Shown: positions 7,994-18,431, numbered from the stretch's first letter. The stretch is DNA of 64,000 nt from Candidatus Pelagibacter communis (GCF_001179945.1 NZ_CVSG01000075.1:42170-106169), one strand, 5' to 3'. The notes: a model not told the origin generated them from the letters alone. Program-made: numbers and translations.

Positions 7994-8027
7994 ATATTAA
8001 CGATTCGAATAATAAAAAGGATAAAAT

Positions 8028-9131
8028 ATGACAAAAAATAACTTAAAAGTGGTTAAAACTGATAATAAAAAACAACAAGAATTAAAGGAAAAAAACAAGT
8101 CTTTAGAGGCTGCAATAAGCCAAATAGATCAAAATTTTGGAAAAGGCTCAGTAATGAGGCTTGGACAACAGCAAGCGTTAGATGTGGAGGCTATTTCAAC
8201 TGGATCTTTAAGCTTAGACTTAGCTCTTGGTATTGGAGGCCTACCAAAAGGAAGAATTATTGAGATTTATGGCCCAGAATCATCAGGTAAAACTACTTTA
8301 GCTTTACAAGTAGTAGCTGAAGCTCAAAAAGCTGGTGGAATATGCGCATTTGTTGATGCTGAGCATGCTATGGACCCAGTTTATGCTAAAAAACTAGGTG
8401 TAAAAACTGAGGAATTATTAATCTCCCAACCAGATACAGGAGAACAAGCCTTAGAAATAACTGACACACTAATAAAATCTGGATCAATTTCAGTTTTAGT
8501 AGTGGACTCAGTCGCAGCATTAACCCCTAAGGCTGAGTTAGAGGGAGAAATGGGAGATCACCATGTGGGTCTTCAATCTAGATTGATGAGTCAAGCATTA
8601 AGAAAAATTACAGGGTCAGTTTCTAAATCAAATACAATGGTAATATTTATTAACCAAATAAGAATGAAAATTGGTGTTATGTTTGGTAATCCGGAAACTA
8701 CATCAGGTGGTAATGCTCTTAAGTTTTATTCATCCGTAAGAATGGACATAAGAAGAATAGGGGCAATTAAAGAAAAAGATCAGATCATAGGTAACTCAAC
8801 TAGGGTAAAAGTGATTAAGAATAAAGTTGCACCACCTTTTAAAGTTGTTGAGTTCGATCTCATGTATGGAAAAGGAATAAGTAAATTAGGTGAATTAATT
8901 GATCTTGGGACTAAGGCTGGAGTTGTTGAAAAATCTGGAGCTTGGTACGCATATAAAGGTGATAAAATAGGCCAAGGTAGAGAAAACGCAAAATTTTACC
9001 TTCAAAAAAATCCTAACGTTGCAGCAGAAATAGAAAAAACTATTAGAGATGAAGCTTCAGCGATAAGTAAAGAATTAGAGGGAAACCCTTCGTCTAAAGA
9101 AAAAATTAGTGATAAAAAAGAAGAAGAATAA
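8028..9131 (+). CDS. recA: Recombinase A
   Basis: RecA coats single-stranded DNA, drives strand exchange and triggers the SOS co-protease reaction. The 367-residue protein is full length and shows [10 protein letters not shown] near the N-terminus, Walker [11 protein letters not shown], Walker [10 protein letters not shown], the L2-loop region [19 protein letters not shown] and the GGNALKFY motif. The N-terminus is about 20 residues longer and Lys-rich compared with E. coli, as in many alphaproteobacteria. AAGG lies nine bases upstream of the ATG. The gene is monocistronic, framed by a hairpin upstream and a strong terminator downstream. Confidence 0.98.
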   Translation: MTKNNLKVVKTDNKKQQELKEKNKSLEAAISQIDQNFGKGSVMRLGQQQALDVEAISTGSLSLDLALGIGGLPKGRIIEIYGPESSGKTTLALQVVAEAQKAGGICAFVDAEHAMDPVYAKKLGVKTEELLISQPDTGEQALEITDTLIKSGSISVLVVDSVAALTPKAELEGEMGDHHVGLQSRLMSQALRKITGSVSKSNTMVIFINQIRMKIGVMFGNPETTSGGNALKFYSSVRMDIRRIGAIKEKDQIIGNSTRVKVIKNKVAPPFKVVEFDLMYGKGISKLGELIDLGTKAGVVEKSGAWYAYKGDKIGQGRENAKFYLQKNPNVAAEIEKTIRDEASAISKELEGNPSSKEKISDKKEEE

Positions 9132-9149
9132 ATTTTTCGCCATCATTTC

Positions 9150-9180
9150 AACGGGAGGTTTAATAAAGCCTCCCGTTTCT
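9150..9180 (+). terminator. Rho-independent terminator after recA
   Basis: AACGGGAGG (9150-9158) pairs perfectly with CCTCCCGTT (9169-9177) around a 10-nt loop that can pair further, followed by TTTCT-type tail. High G+C in the stem stands out sharply from the surrounding DNA. Confidence 0.88.
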
Positions 9181-9200
9181 CATAACACCTCAACTTAAAA

Positions 9201-9213
9201 TTGATAAAATCAA
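9201..9213 (+). promoter_or_regulatory. Small inverted repeat in aldehyde dehydrogenase upstream region
   Basis: TTGAT-AAA-ATCAA is a perfect palindrome with a 3-nt centre, located about 93 bp before the aldehyde dehydrogenase start. The same region holds TACAAT at 9254-9259, a possible -10, and a second short repeat AATCT-N5-AGATT beginning there. Together they make a plausible regulated promoter, but the sequence alone does not show a regulator. Confidence 0.3.
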
Positions 9214-9305
9214 TATTTAGTATTTAAAAAAACTAGTGTCAAAAAAAGCAGTGTACAATCTAGTTCAGATTGGTTTTAATTAATAAATAAAAAAAAGGGG
9301 GAAAA

Positions 9306-10859
9306 ATGAGTACACAACAAGCATCAAGCTCGAAAGTGTCTTCATCTTTAGATACCTCTCATTTGAAGGTTAAATTTCCATTTAAAGCTAAATATGGAAA
9401 CTACATTAACGGAAAATTTGTAGAACCTAAATCTGGAAAGTATTTTGATAATACTACTCCTATCACTAATGAAGTTATCTGTAAGGTGCCACGATCGAAT
9501 GATAAAGACGTAGATTTCGCTCTAGACGCAGCCCACGCAGCATTTCCTGCATGGGGAAAAACATCAATCACAGAGAGATCAAATATACTCTTGAAGATTG
9601 CTGATGTTATAGAGAAAAATCTAAATGTTTTAGCTACAGCAGAATGTTTAGACAATGGTAAGCCAATAAGAGAATGTATGGCTGCAGATTTACCTTTGGT
9701 AATTGATCATTGGAGATATTTTGCAGGAGTTATAAGAGCTGAGGAAGGTTCAGTTGCTGAAATCAGCAATAGCGAATATTCTTACCACATACCAGAACCA
9801 TTAGGCGTAGTTGGTCAGATTATACCTTGGAACTTCCCATTATTAATGGCTACATGGAAACTAGCTCCAGCATTGGCAGCAGGAAACTGTGTGGTATTAA
9901 AACCGGCTGAACAAACACCAGCATCTATAATGCTTTTAATGGAACTTATTGGAGATCTATTACCAGCAGGTGTCGTTAACGTTGTAAGTGGATATGGTCT
10001 TGAAGCGGGTAAACCATTAGCTTCTTCAAAAAGAATTAAGAAGATTGCTTTTACAGGTGAAACTACTACTGGACGTTTGATTATGCAGTATGCATCTCAA
10101 AACTTAATTCCTATTACTTTGGAATTAGGTGGTAAATCGCCAAATATCTTCTTTGAAGATGTTATGGCTAAAGATGATGACTTCTTTGATAAATGTTTAG
10201 AAGGTTTTGCTATGTTTACGCTTAATCAAGGAGAAGTTTGTACTTGTCCAAGTAGAGCTTTAATTCAAAAATCTATCTATGATAAATTTATGGAGAAAGC
10301 GATTGCTAGAACTAAAGCAGTGAAACAAGACAATCCTTTAAAAATGGAAACTATGATCGGAGCTCAAGCCTCACTAGAACAAATGGAAAAAATTAAGTCT
10401 TATTTAGACTTAGGCAAAAAAGAAGGTGCCAAAGTTCTATGTGGTGGAAGCGAAGCTAAGATTAACAGTGGTTTAGAAAAAGGAAACTATATCCAACCGA
10501 CAATTTTCGAAGGTAAAAACAATATGCGAATATTCCAAGAGGAAATCTTTGGACCAGTTGTATCAGTTACAACATTTAAAGATGAGAAAGAAGCATTAGA
10601 AATAGCTAATGACACTCTATATGGATTAGGAGCAGGTGTTTGGACTAGAGACGGAAACATTGCATACAGAATGGGTAGAGGTATTGAAGCAGGTAGGGTT
10701 TGGACAAACTGCTACCATGCATATCCTGCACACGCTGCATTTGGTGGATACAAACAATCTGGTATCGGAAGAGAGACTCACAAAATGATGTTAAATCATT
10801 ACAGACAAGTGAAGAATTTACACGTGTCTTACAGTGAGAAAAAATTAGGCTTCTTTTAA
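9306..10859 (+). CDS. NAD(P)+-dependent aldehyde dehydrogenase, AldB/ExaC-like
   Basis: The 517-residue enzyme oxidises aldehydes to carboxylic acids in the cytoplasm. It shows the general-base segment [16 protein letters not shown], the cofactor loop [12 protein letters not shown], the catalytic Cys in [15 protein letters not shown], and the C-terminal [10 protein letters not shown] and SGIGRE motifs. The GEVCTC context and an N-terminal extension of about 20 residues are typical of the acetaldehyde-type AldB/ExaC group. A purine-rich GGGGG ribosome binding site sits five bases upstream of the ATG. Its codon use is visibly less A/T-rich than in the neighbours, which suggests strong expression. 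A DUF779 gene follows, a common partner for this group. Confidence 0.95.
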   Translation: MSTQQASSSKVSSSLDTSHLKVKFPFKAKYGNYINGKFVEPKSGKYFDNTTPITNEVICKVPRSNDKDVDFALDAAHAAFPAWGKTSITERSNILLKIADVIEKNLNVLATAECLDNGKPIRECMAADLPLVIDHWRYFAGVIRAEEGSVAEISNSEYSYHIPEPLGVVGQIIPWNFPLLMATWKLAPALAAGNCVVLKPAEQTPASIMLLMELIGDLLPAGVVNVVSGYGLEAGKPLASSKRIKKIAFTGETTTGRLIMQYASQNLIPITLELGGKSPNIFFEDVMAKDDDFFDKCLEGFAMFTLNQGEVCTCPSRALIQKSIYDKFMEKAIARTKAVKQDNPLKMETMIGAQASLEQMEKIKSYLDLGKKEGAKVLCGGSEAKINSGLEKGNYIQPTIFEGKNNMRIFQEEIFGPVVSVTTFKDEKEALEIANDTLYGLGAGVWTRDGNIAYRMGRGIEAGRVWTNCYHAYPAHAAFGGYKQSGIGRETHKMMLNHYRQVKNLHVSYSEKKLGFF

Positions 10860-10874
10860 CCAATAATATATAAT

Positions 10875-10899
10875 GGCCCATGATTCTAAATCATGGGCC
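10875..10899 (+). terminator. Perfect 11-bp hairpin between aldehyde dehydrogenase and DUF779 genes
   Basis: GGCCCATGATT (10875-10885) pairs exactly with AATCATGGGCC (10889-10899) around a 3-nt loop. No T-run follows, so it is not a classical terminator for the plus strand. It may be a partial terminator or a stability element that lowers expression of the DUF779 gene relative to the dehydrogenase. It begins 15 bases after the dehydrogenase stop and ends 11 bases before the DUF779 start. Confidence 0.6.
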
Positions 10900-10910
10900 G
10901 AAACATAGAA

Positions 10911-11267
10911 ATGAAAGTATCATTTACATTATCAGCAAAGAAATTATTAAATGAAATCAAAGAAGTTCACGGAGACGACCTTTTATTTCACCAATCAGGA
11001 GGATGCTGCGACGGCAGCGCACCTATGTGCTTTCCAGCAAAAGAATATCAAGTAGGAAATAGTGATGTAAAGCTGGGAGAAGTAGATGGAACCCCTTTTT
11101 ATATGAATGAGGATCAATATGAAAAATGGAAACATACAGATTTGACTATTGATGCTGTTAAGGGAATTGGAGGCATGTTTTCACTAGATAATGGAACAGG
11201 GCAAAGATTTTTAACAAAATCTGAAATTTGCGTTGTAGTAGACAACGATAAAAAAGCTACAAACTAA
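10911..11267 (+). CDS. DUF779 protein, 118 aa
   Basis: Members of this small family are found beside aldehyde and alcohol dehydrogenase genes, and their biochemical role is not settled. The protein shows the conserved FHQSGGCCDGSAPMCFP segment near residue 34, with three cysteines that could bind metal or take part in redox chemistry, and a C-terminal GTGQRFLTKSEIC. I chose the ATG at 10911. The longer frame from 10893 would begin inside the hairpin stem and add a non-conserved MGRNIE. A functional link to the aldehyde dehydrogenase upstream is likely. Confidence 0.85.
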   Translation: MKVSFTLSAKKLLNEIKEVHGDDLLFHQSGGCCDGSAPMCFPAKEYQVGNSDVKLGEVDGTPFYMNEDQYEKWKHTDLTIDAVKGIGGMFSLDNGTGQRFLTKSEICVVVDNDKKATN

Positions 11268-11310
11268 TCTCTTTATAGACAAGTTCTAAAATATCTGTAT
11301 TTAATTAAAT

Positions 11311-13986
11311 ATGGGTCAAATTTTACTTACAGATGTTAGGAAAAAATTCTTAGATTACTTTCAAAAAAACAATCATAAGATTGTAGACTCCAGCAACTTA
11401 GTTCCAAACAATGATCCTACTCTGATGTTCACCAACTCAGGCATGGTTCAATTCAAAAATGTTTTCACAGGTTTAGAAAAAAGAGATTATAAAACAGCTA
11501 CAACATCTCAAAAATGTGTAAGAGCTGGTGGAAAACATAATGATTTAGAAAACGTAGGATACACACCAAGACACCATACTTTTTTTGAAATGCTTGGAAA
11601 TTTTTCCTTTGGAGACTACTTTAAAGAGCAGGCAATTATTCATGCTTGGAATTTATTAACAAAAGATTTTCAATTGCCAAAAGAAAAACTTTCTGTAACA
11701 GTTTACCATGAGGATGTAGAGTCATATAAACTTTGGAAAAAAATAGCAGGTTTAAGTGATGACAAAATAATAAAAATAGCAACTTCAGATAACTTTTGGT
11801 CAATGGGAGACACTGGTCCGTGTGGTCCTTGCTCAGAAATTTTCTACGATCACGGCGAAAAATTAAAAGGAGGACCTCCAGGAAGCCCAGATGAGGATGG
11901 AGATAGATTTATTGAGATATGGAATTTAGTATTTATGCAGTACGAGCAAATTTCAAAAGATAAAAGAATAAATTTACCAAAACCATCAGTAGATACTGGA
12001 ATGGGCCTTGAACGAATGACAGCTGTCCTTCAAGGGACCCATGATAATTATAAGATCGATCACTTTAAAAAAATTATGGGTGCATCTTCCGATTTATTGA
12101 AGTCGCCCATAAATGTGTCAACTATTGCGAGTCATAGAGTTATTGCAGATCATTTAAGGGCTAGCAGTTTTTTAATTGCTGAAGGAATATTGCCTTCTAA
12201 TGAAGGAAGAGGATATGTTTTAAGAAGAATTATGAGGCGTGGGATGAGACATGCTCATTCTTTAGGAAGCAAAGATCCTGTTTTTTATAAGTTATTTGAT
12301 ATTTTATTAAATGAAATGAAAAGTAGTTATCCTGAATTAATTACTGGTAAAGAATTAATAATAGAGACTTTAAAAAATGAGGAAGAAAAATTTTCTTCTC
12401 TATTAGAACGAGGAATGAAAATACTTGATGAAAATTTGACTAAAGTTTTAAATAAAACCTTTCCAGGATCAACAGCGTTTAAATTATATGATACTTATGG
12501 TTTCCCTTTAGATCTAACTGCCGACATTTTAAAAGGGAAGGGTATTAAAGTAGATAATGTTGGTTTTGAAAAGGAGATGGAAAAAAGTAAAGCTCTTGCG
12601 CGAGCCAATTGGAAAGGGTCTGGAGATAGGTCTGTAGAAGAAAGATGGTTTAAAATAAGGGAAGAAATAAATCCAACTGAATTTTTAGGTTATGAATTCG
12701 ATAAAGCAGAAGGTGTTGTTATCAAGATTTTAAAAGACGGTAAGTTTGTAGCCTCAGCTAGCGCTGGAGATGAAGTAGAAATTATAACAAATCAAACCCC
12801 TTTTTACGGAGAGTCAGGAGGTCAAGTTGGTGATCAAGGTTATATTTTTAATTCAAATTGTAAAATAAAGATTAATGATACACAGAAAAAAATGGGAGAT
12901 TTATTTGTTCATTATGGAAAAATTGAAAAAGGCTCAATATCAATTAGCCAAAACGTTAATTTAGAAATAGATGTTTTAAAAAGAAATAACTCTAAAGCTT
13001 ATCATTCAGCAACTCATTTATTACACGAATCATTAAGAAGAACTTTAGGAAAACATGTCACTCAAAAAGGTTCATTAGTTTCACCAGAGAGGCTAAGATT
13101 TGATTTTAGTCATAATAAACCCATTGAAAAAGATGAAATGACAAAAATAAATAAAATTGTTAATGAAATTGTAGTTGGCTCTACTGATGTACAGACAAGA
13201 ATAATGACCCCAAAAGAAGCAGTAGGCATGGGCGCATTAGCATTATTTGGTGAAAAATACGGAGAAGAAGTGAGAGTGGTTTTTATGGGTAAGGAAAACA
13301 ACGGTTTTTTCTCAACTGAATTATGTGGAGGCACTCACGTTAAAAACACTAAAGAGGTTGGTAAATTTAAAGTTATAAGCCAGTCTTCGATTGCCTCAGG
13401 AGTTAGGAGAGTTGAGGCATTAAGAGATAAACAATTAGAAGTTTATGAAAAAACGCAAAAACAAGATAAATCCCAAAAAGAGTTAAATTTAAAGGATGAG
13501 ATTACATTAATTAAAAAAGAATTACAAAAACTAAAAATAAATCCAGATTATAAAGATAATTTAAATTTAACCGAAAACTTAAAAAATTTAAATAAACAGC
13601 TAAACAAAGTAAAAATTGAAAGAGTAAAAAAAGATAAAAGCAAAAATATAATACAAGACAAAAAAATTGGAGATATAATAATTCGAGAACAAGTTTTGAA
13701 AGATTTTCCTCCTAAAGAATTAAGAAACATTATAGATGAAGGAAAAAAAGATATTAAATCAGGGATAGTAGTAGTTATTTCCACTTTTGAAGATAAGGTC
13801 GGTTTAGCTGTAGGTATAACTAAAGATTTAACCTCAAAATATGATGCTGTTGATTTTGTAAAAGCTGCTTCTGTTATTCTAGGAGGTAAAGGAGGAGGAG
13901 GTAGAAAAGATTTTGCTCAAGCAGGGGGGGTAGATAAAGACAAAATTAAAGAGGCTTTTAAAGAAATTTCTAAAAAAATTAGTTAA
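11311..13986 (+). CDS. alaS: Alanyl-tRNA synthetase
   Basis: The 891-residue class II synthetase is full length. Domains in order: catalytic core with [17 protein letters not shown] and [23 protein letters not shown] motif 2 region, tRNA-recognition helices, the editing domain with HSATHLLHE and the zinc/editing ELCGGTHV motif, a coiled-coil stretch (about residues 715-770, very Lys-rich) and the C-terminal DHH-associated domain with [16 protein letters not shown]. The 3' end overlaps the icd stop on the other strand by eight bases. Confidence 0.98.
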   Translation: MGQILLTDVRKKFLDYFQKNNHKIVDSSNLVPNNDPTLMFTNSGMVQFKNVFTGLEKRDYKTATTSQKCVRAGGKHNDLENVGYTPRHHTFFEMLGNFSFGDYFKEQAIIHAWNLLTKDFQLPKEKLSVTVYHEDVESYKLWKKIAGLSDDKIIKIATSDNFWSMGDTGPCGPCSEIFYDHGEKLKGGPPGSPDEDGDRFIEIWNLVFMQYEQISKDKRINLPKPSVDTGMGLERMTAVLQGTHDNYKIDHFKKIMGASSDLLKSPINVSTIASHRVIADHLRASSFLIAEGILPSNEGRGYVLRRIMRRGMRHAHSLGSKDPVFYKLFDILLNEMKSSYPELITGKELIIETLKNEEEKFSSLLERGMKILDENLTKVLNKTFPGSTAFKLYDTYGFPLDLTADILKGKGIKVDNVGFEKEMEKSKALARANWKGSGDRSVEERWFKIREEINPTEFLGYEFDKAEGVVIKILKDGKFVASASAGDEVEIITNQTPFYGESGGQVGDQGYIFNSNCKIKINDTQKKMGDLFVHYGKIEKGSISISQNVNLEIDVLKRNNSKAYHSATHLLHESLRRTLGKHVTQKGSLVSPERLRFDFSHNKPIEKDEMTKINKIVNEIVVGSTDVQTRIMTPKEAVGMGALALFGEKYGEEVRVVFMGKENNGFFSTELCGGTHVKNTKEVGKFKVISQSSIASGVRRVEALRDKQLEVYEKTQKQDKSQKELNLKDEITLIKKELQKLKINPDYKDNLNLTENLKNLNKQLNKVKIERVKKDKSKNIIQDKKIGDIIIREQVLKDFPPKELRNIIDEGKKDIKSGIVVVISTFEDKVGLAVGITKDLTSKYDAVDFVKAASVILGGKGGGGRKDFAQAGGVDKDKIKEAFKEISKKIS

Positions 13987-15193
13987 GTTTTTTCTTTAAA
14001 TTTCCATCAATTGCCTCTAAGAATTGATTTGTTGTTAGGTATTTAGTTGATTTATCAATTAAGATTGCCAAATCCTTTGTCATTGATCCGCTCTCAACAG
14101 TTTTAATACACACTTCCTCAATATTTGTTGAAAATTTAATTAAATCTTTATTATCGTCGAGTTTTCCTCTATGAGCTAAACCTCTTGTCCATGCAAATAT
14201 TGAAGCAATAGGATTTGTAGAAGTTTCTTTTCCTTTTTGGTGCATTCTGTAATGTCTAGTTACAGTTCCATGTGCAGCCTCGGACTCAACAGTTTTACCA
14301 TCTGGTGTCATTAAAACGCTTGTCATTAATCCTAATGAACCAAATCCTTGCGCTACAGTATCTGACTGAACATCTCCATCATAATTTTTGCATGCCCAAA
14401 TGTATCCGCCGTTCCACTTCATAGCACATGCTACCATGTCGTCAATTAACCTATGCTCGTAAATAATATTGGCTTTTTTAAACTTTTCAGAAAATTCTTT
14501 TTCAAAAACTTCCTGAAAAAGATCTTTAAATCTTCCGTCGTAAGCCTTAAGAATTGTATTTTTTGTTGACAAATAAACTGGCCATTTTCTTCCAAGACCA
14601 TAATTCATACATGCTCTCGCAAAATTTTTAATTGAGTCATCTAAGTTATACATAGTTAATGCAGTTCCAGATCCAGGAAAATTAAAAACTTTAAATTCTT
14701 TTTTATTTTTACCGTCTTTTGAAGTCCATTTTACTTCAAGATTTCCTTCGCCTGGTATTAAAAAGTCAGTAGCTCTATATTGATCTCCAAAAGCATGCCT
14801 ACCTATAACAATCGGCTGTGTCCAACCTGGTACAAGTTTAGGAACGTTTTTACAAATAATTGGCTCTCTAAAAACAGTACCTCCTAGAATATTTCTTATT
14901 GTACCGTTAGGTGATCGCCACATCTTTTTAAGTTTGAATTCCTCTACTCTCGCTTCATCAGGTGTGATAGTTGCACATTTTACTCCCACACCATATTTTT
15001 TTATGGCATTAGCTGCGTCAATTGTTATTTGATCATCAGTCTTATCACGACTCTCCATTCCAAGGTCATAATATTTAAGATTAATGTCTAAATAGGGTTT
15101 AATAAGCTTATCTTTGATAAAAGACCATATGATTCTGGTCATTTCGTCTCCGTCTAACTCTACAACTGGATTTTTAACTTTTATTTTTGACAT
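13979..15193 (-). CDS. icd: NADP+-dependent isocitrate dehydrogenase
   Basis: This TCA-cycle enzyme makes 2-oxoglutarate and NADPH. The 404-residue protein is of the homodimeric, eukaryote-like subfamily [16 protein letters not shown] at the N-terminus, [12 protein letters not shown], the substrate-binding [19 protein letters not shown], the metal-binding YDGDVQSD and the NADP-binding [12 protein letters not shown]. coli-type Icd (416 residues) has a different N-terminus. It is a single-gene unit, convergent with alaS and divergent from psd with a 64-bp gap. Confidence 0.97.
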   Translation of the reverse strand: MSKIKVKNPVVELDGDEMTRIIWSFIKDKLIKPYLDINLKYYDLGMESRDKTDDQITIDAANAIKKYGVGVKCATITPDEARVEEFKLKKMWRSPNGTIRNILGGTVFREPIICKNVPKLVPGWTQPIVIGRHAFGDQYRATDFLIPGEGNLEVKWTSKDGKNKKEFKVFNFPGSGTALTMYNLDDSIKNFARACMNYGLGRKWPVYLSTKNTILKAYDGRFKDLFQEVFEKEFSEKFKKANIIYEHRLIDDMVACAMKWNGGYIWACKNYDGDVQSDTVAQGFGSLGLMTSVLMTPDGKTVESEAAHGTVTRHYRMHQKGKETSTNPIASIFAWTRGLAHRGKLDDNKDLIKFSTNIEEVCIKTVESGSMTKDLAILIDKSTKYLTTNQFLEAIDGNLKKKLN

Positions 15194-15257
15194 AAAAAAT
15201 TGATTGATAAACTGTGATTTTTATACATATTAAGAAAAATTTAGCAAACTTTAAATT

Positions 15258-15908
15258 ATGTTAAACACAATATTTCCAAAGATTCATAAAGAAGGTTATA
15301 AATTCTTGGCTATTTCAGTGCTAATAACTTTTGTAGCATTATTCTTATCAAAGTTATTGGGGTTAATTTTTATAATAATCTCAGTTTGGGTATATTATTT
15401 TTTTAGAGATCCCGAACGTTTTTCAATTAACGACGATAGTTATTTAGTAAGTCCTGCAGATGGACTTGTTACAGATGTTTCAGAGCGATCTGGACCAGAA
15501 GAATTAAGACTTGAAAATACTTCATTTACAAGAGTGAGCATTTTTATGAATGTTTTTAATTGTCATGTCAACAGAGTTCCAAATACTTGCAAGGTAGAAG
15601 AAATTTATTATAAGCCTGGAAAATTTTTAAATGCATCTCTAGATAAAGCTAGTGAAGAAAATGAGAGAAATTTTTTTAAAGTAAAATCAATGAAAGATAA
15701 TGAGGAAATAATCATAGTTCAAATAGCAGGTTTAATTGCTAGAAGAATTGTATGTGAAGTTGAACAAGGTCAATCTTTGAAACAAGGAGATAGAATAGGC
15801 ATGATAAGATTTGGGAGTAGAGTAGATATTTATTTTAAAAATAAAAAAGTTTTAGCTAAAATTGGGCAAAATGTAGTAGCTGGAGAAAGCTTAATTGCGT
15901 CTGACTAA
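15258..15908 (+). CDS. psd: Phosphatidylserine decarboxylase proenzyme, short type
   Basis: The 216-residue inner-membrane proenzyme decarboxylates phosphatidylserine to phosphatidylethanolamine. Two hydrophobic helices span about residues 17-48. The self-cleavage site is seen in GMIRFGSRVDIYF near residue 187, where cleavage between Gly and Ser would make the pyruvoyl group. This FGSRVD form and the short length mark the Psd subfamily without the LGSS motif of E. coli. VSPADGLV is also conserved. The stop overlaps the pssA start (TAATG), so the two steps of phosphatidylethanolamine synthesis are coupled. Confidence 0.95.
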   Translation: MLNTIFPKIHKEGYKFLAISVLITFVALFLSKLLGLIFIIISVWVYYFFRDPERFSINDDSYLVSPADGLVTDVSERSGPEELRLENTSFTRVSIFMNVFNCHVNRVPNTCKVEEIYYKPGKFLNASLDKASEENERNFFKVKSMKDNEEIIIVQIAGLIARRIVCEVEQGQSLKQGDRIGMIRFGSRVDIYFKNKKVLAKIGQNVVAGESLIASD

Positions 15909-16699
15909 TGGATCAAAATAAAAAATTTAAAATAGTTTCCTCAAAAAAAACTAGATATCTTTTACCAAATATACTCACATTAGGTGGAGTTTGTCTTGGA
16001 ATAAGTTCAATAAAATTCTCTATCGATGGAAACTTTAGTTTATCAGTCACTTTAATTTTATTAGCAGCAATTGTTGATGCACTTGATGGACGAATAGCAA
16101 GATTGATTAAAGGGACATCTGATTTTGGAAAAGAATTAGACTCATTAACAGATTTCGTAAGCTTTGGTATAGCACCAGTGTTTATATTATACTTTTGGGA
16201 ATTGAATTCTTATGGAAAACTTGGATGGGCCATTGCTTTAATTTACTCTGTTTGTTGTGTGTTGAGGTTAGCTAGATTTAATCTTACTAAAAATGAAAAT
16301 GAACAAGAATGGAAAAATAATTTTTTCGAGGGAATACCATCACCTGCGGGAGGATTAATAATTTTAATACCTTTAATTTATGAATTAAGTAATTTTAATT
16401 TAAACTTTGATTTAAAATTTATCACACCTTATCTAACAATACTTACTGCTTTATTGTTAGTAAGTAAAATTCCAACGCCCTCATTAAAAAAAATATCTAT
16501 CTCTTCAAAAACTACTATTTTTTTACTTTTGGGCATTGGCACGATATTTATCGCTCTATTATTTTATACCTTTAAAACACTACTCGTTTTAAGTTTCATA
16601 TATTTAATTTTTATACCTGGAAGTATTTTTTTATACAAAAAAGAGCTTAAAAAACATGCTACAAAAATATCAGATGAAGATCATGAAGATATTTTATAA
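15908..16699 (+). CDS. pssA: CDP-diacylglycerol--serine O-phosphatidyltransferase
   Basis: The 263-residue polytopic membrane enzyme makes phosphatidylserine from CDP-diacylglycerol and serine. The CDP-alcohol phosphotransferase motif appears near residue 60 as DGRIARLIKGTSDFGKELDS followed by LTDF, with all metal-binding Asp residues kept. About seven hydrophobic segments follow. The start overlaps the psd stop by one base and the stop overlaps the rlmE start by one base, so psd-pssA-rlmE is one tightly packed operon. Confidence 0.95.
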   Translation: MDQNKKFKIVSSKKTRYLLPNILTLGGVCLGISSIKFSIDGNFSLSVTLILLAAIVDALDGRIARLIKGTSDFGKELDSLTDFVSFGIAPVFILYFWELNSYGKLGWAIALIYSVCCVLRLARFNLTKNENEQEWKNNFFEGIPSPAGGLIILIPLIYELSNFNLNFDLKFITPYLTILTALLLVSKIPTPSLKKISISSKTTIFLLLGIGTIFIALLFYTFKTLLVLSFIYLIFIPGSIFLYKKELKKHATKISDEDHEDIL

Positions 16700-17325
16700 T
16701 GAAAAAATCCAAAAGAACAAAGAAAAGTAATTCTTGGAAGATTAAACAACACAGAGATCCATTTTTTAAAAAATCAAAAATACTTGGTTACAGATCAAGA
16801 GCATCATTCAAATTAATCGAATTAAACAAAAAATTTAAATTTTTAAAATCAAATACAAAACTTTTAGATTTAGGCTCGTACCCAGGCAGTTGGTCACAAG
16901 TTGCAAGTAAAACTATTACTAATGGAAAAATTCTATCCATAGATATTAAAAATATGAGCCCAATTAAAAATGTAAATTTCTATAAAGGTGATATTTTTAA
17001 AAAAACTACTAAGATCAAAATAAAAGATTTTTTTGATGGCAAATTAGAGGTAATCATTTCTGATATGGCAGCAAATACAACTGGAAATAAGTCACTTGAT
17101 TCTATTAGAACAAATCAATTATGCTTAGAAATACTTAATTTATCTTCCAAAATTCTTATTCCTGATGGGGTTTTTGTTTCAAAAGTATTTATGGGTGAAG
17201 ATTTTGATGAAATTAAAAACTTAGCTGAGATATTATTTAAAGAAATAAAATTTTTTAAACCTTTATCTAGTAGAAATGAATCCAAAGAAACTTATATACA
17301 TTGTAGAATTTTAAAGACTTTATAA
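16699..17325 (+). CDS. rlmE: 23S rRNA (uridine-2'-O)-methyltransferase RlmE (FtsJ)
   Basis: This SAM-dependent enzyme methylates U2552 of 23S rRNA during late 50S assembly. The 208-residue protein shows RSRASFKLIELN near residue 32 with the first catalytic Lys, the SAM loop LLDLGSYPGSWSQV, the catalytic Asp in VIISDMAAN and a third-motif Lys in FVSKVF. The usual GAAPGGW loop is altered to GSYPGSW, as also occurs in other members. It overlaps pssA by one base. Confidence 0.95.
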   Translation: MKKSKRTKKSNSWKIKQHRDPFFKKSKILGYRSRASFKLIELNKKFKFLKSNTKLLDLGSYPGSWSQVASKTITNGKILSIDIKNMSPIKNVNFYKGDIFKKTTKIKIKDFFDGKLEVIISDMAANTTGNKSLDSIRTNQLCLEILNLSSKILIPDGVFVSKVFMGEDFDEIKNLAEILFKEIKFFKPLSSRNESKETYIHCRILKTL

Positions 17326-17351
17326 TTTTTAAAAATCGTTTATAAGTTAAT

Positions 17352-18431
17352 ATGGAAACAATAAAAGAGTCTTTAACCTTTGACGATGTTTTGCTTATTC
17401 CAAAGTACTCTGATGTATTACCATCTGAAACTGATATTTCACTAAATCTATCCAAAAAAATAATTTTAAAAGTACCTTTCTTATCCTCAGCTATGGACAC
17501 AGTCACCGAGTCTAAAATGGCAACGGCAATTGCAGAGTCTGGAGGAATCGGGGTTGTACATAGGAACCTAAACATAAAAAAACAAACTAAAGAGGTAATA
17601 AAAGTTAAGAAAAAAAAATTAATTGTAGGGGCTGCAGTTGGTACCAACAGCGAAGATTTAGAAAGAGCCAGGTCATTAATTGATAATGGATGTGATTTGA
17701 TTGTTATAGATACAGCTCATGGACATAGTGAAAAAGTTCTTAAGATATTATCAAAAATTAAAAAAATAAATTTTAATGTTCCTATTTGTGTGGGAAATAT
17801 TGCAACTGCGGAAGCTGCAAAAAAATTATATAATTCTGGTGCAGATATTATTAAAGTAGGAATTGGACCTGGTTCTATATGCACAACTAGAATGGTAGCT
17901 GGTATTGGTGTTCCACAGATTTCTGCAATTATGGAAGTCAGAGGTGCATTAAAAAATAGAAAAATAAAAATTATTTCAGATGGTGGAGTAAAATTTTCCG
18001 GAGACATTGCAAAAGCATTAGCCGCTGGAGCCGATGCCATAATGATGGGATCTATTTTTGCAGGTACGGCTGAAAGTCCAGGAAAAAAATTTAAAATAAA
18101 AGGAAGAATATATAAACAATACAGAGGAATGGGCTCAATTGGAGCAATGTCATCAGGTTCAGCTAATAGATATTTTCAAAAAAATTTTAAAGATAAGTCA
18201 AAATTTGTACCCGAAGGAGTAGAGGGCAGAGTTGAATATAAAGGAAATGTTTCGAAAATAATTTATCAATTAAAAGGAGGTTTACGATCTTCGATGGGGT
18301 ACATAGGTGCGAAAAATTTAAATCAAATTTCAAAAAAAGCCAAGTTTATTAAGATTACAAAAGCAGGTTTTTATGAAAGTATGGTACATAGTGTGGAGAT
18401 TACACAAAAAACAATTAATTATAAGTTATGA
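17352..18431 (+). CDS. guaB: IMP dehydrogenase lacking the CBS (Bateman) module
   Basis: This enzyme oxidises IMP to XMP, the committed step to GMP. The 359-residue protein has LTFDDVLLIP at the N-terminus, the IMP-binding GPGSICTTRMVAGIGVPQ with catalytic Cys177, SDGGVKFSGD, the GMGS segment, and the flap residues in KFVPEGVEGRV. Bacterial IMPDH is usually near 490 residues with two CBS domains inserted after the second helix. Here the barrel runs straight from NIKKQTKEVIKVKKKK to LIVGAAVGTN at residues 76-97, so the whole insert is gone. The barrel otherwise looks intact and active. It overlaps the downstream TPR gene by four bases; guaA follows. Confidence 0.95.
   Translation: METIKESLTFDDVLLIPKYSDVLPSETDISLNLSKKIILKVPFLSSAMDTVTESKMATAIAESGGIGVVHRNLNIKKQTKEVIKVKKKKLIVGAAVGTNSEDLERARSLIDNGCDLIVIDTAHGHSEKVLKILSKIKKINFNVPICVGNIATAEAAKKLYNSGADIIKVGIGPGSICTTRMVAGIGVPQISAIMEVRGALKNRKIKIISDGGVKFSGDIAKALAAGADAIMMGSIFAGTAESPGKKFKIKGRIYKQYRGMGSIGAMSSGSANRYFQKNFKDKSKFVPEGVEGRVEYKGNVSKIIYQLKGGLRSSMGYIGAKNLNQISKKAKFIKITKAGFYESMVHSVEITQKTINYKL

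Noticed and set aside
10893..10910. Earlier start for the DUF779 gene
   Set aside because: It would place the start codon inside a perfect hairpin stem and add six residues that are not part of the family.
17267..17647. Minus-strand open frame of 126 codons across rlmE and guaB
   Set aside because: It is antisense to two well-supported genes, shows no domain, and is a by-product of their composition.
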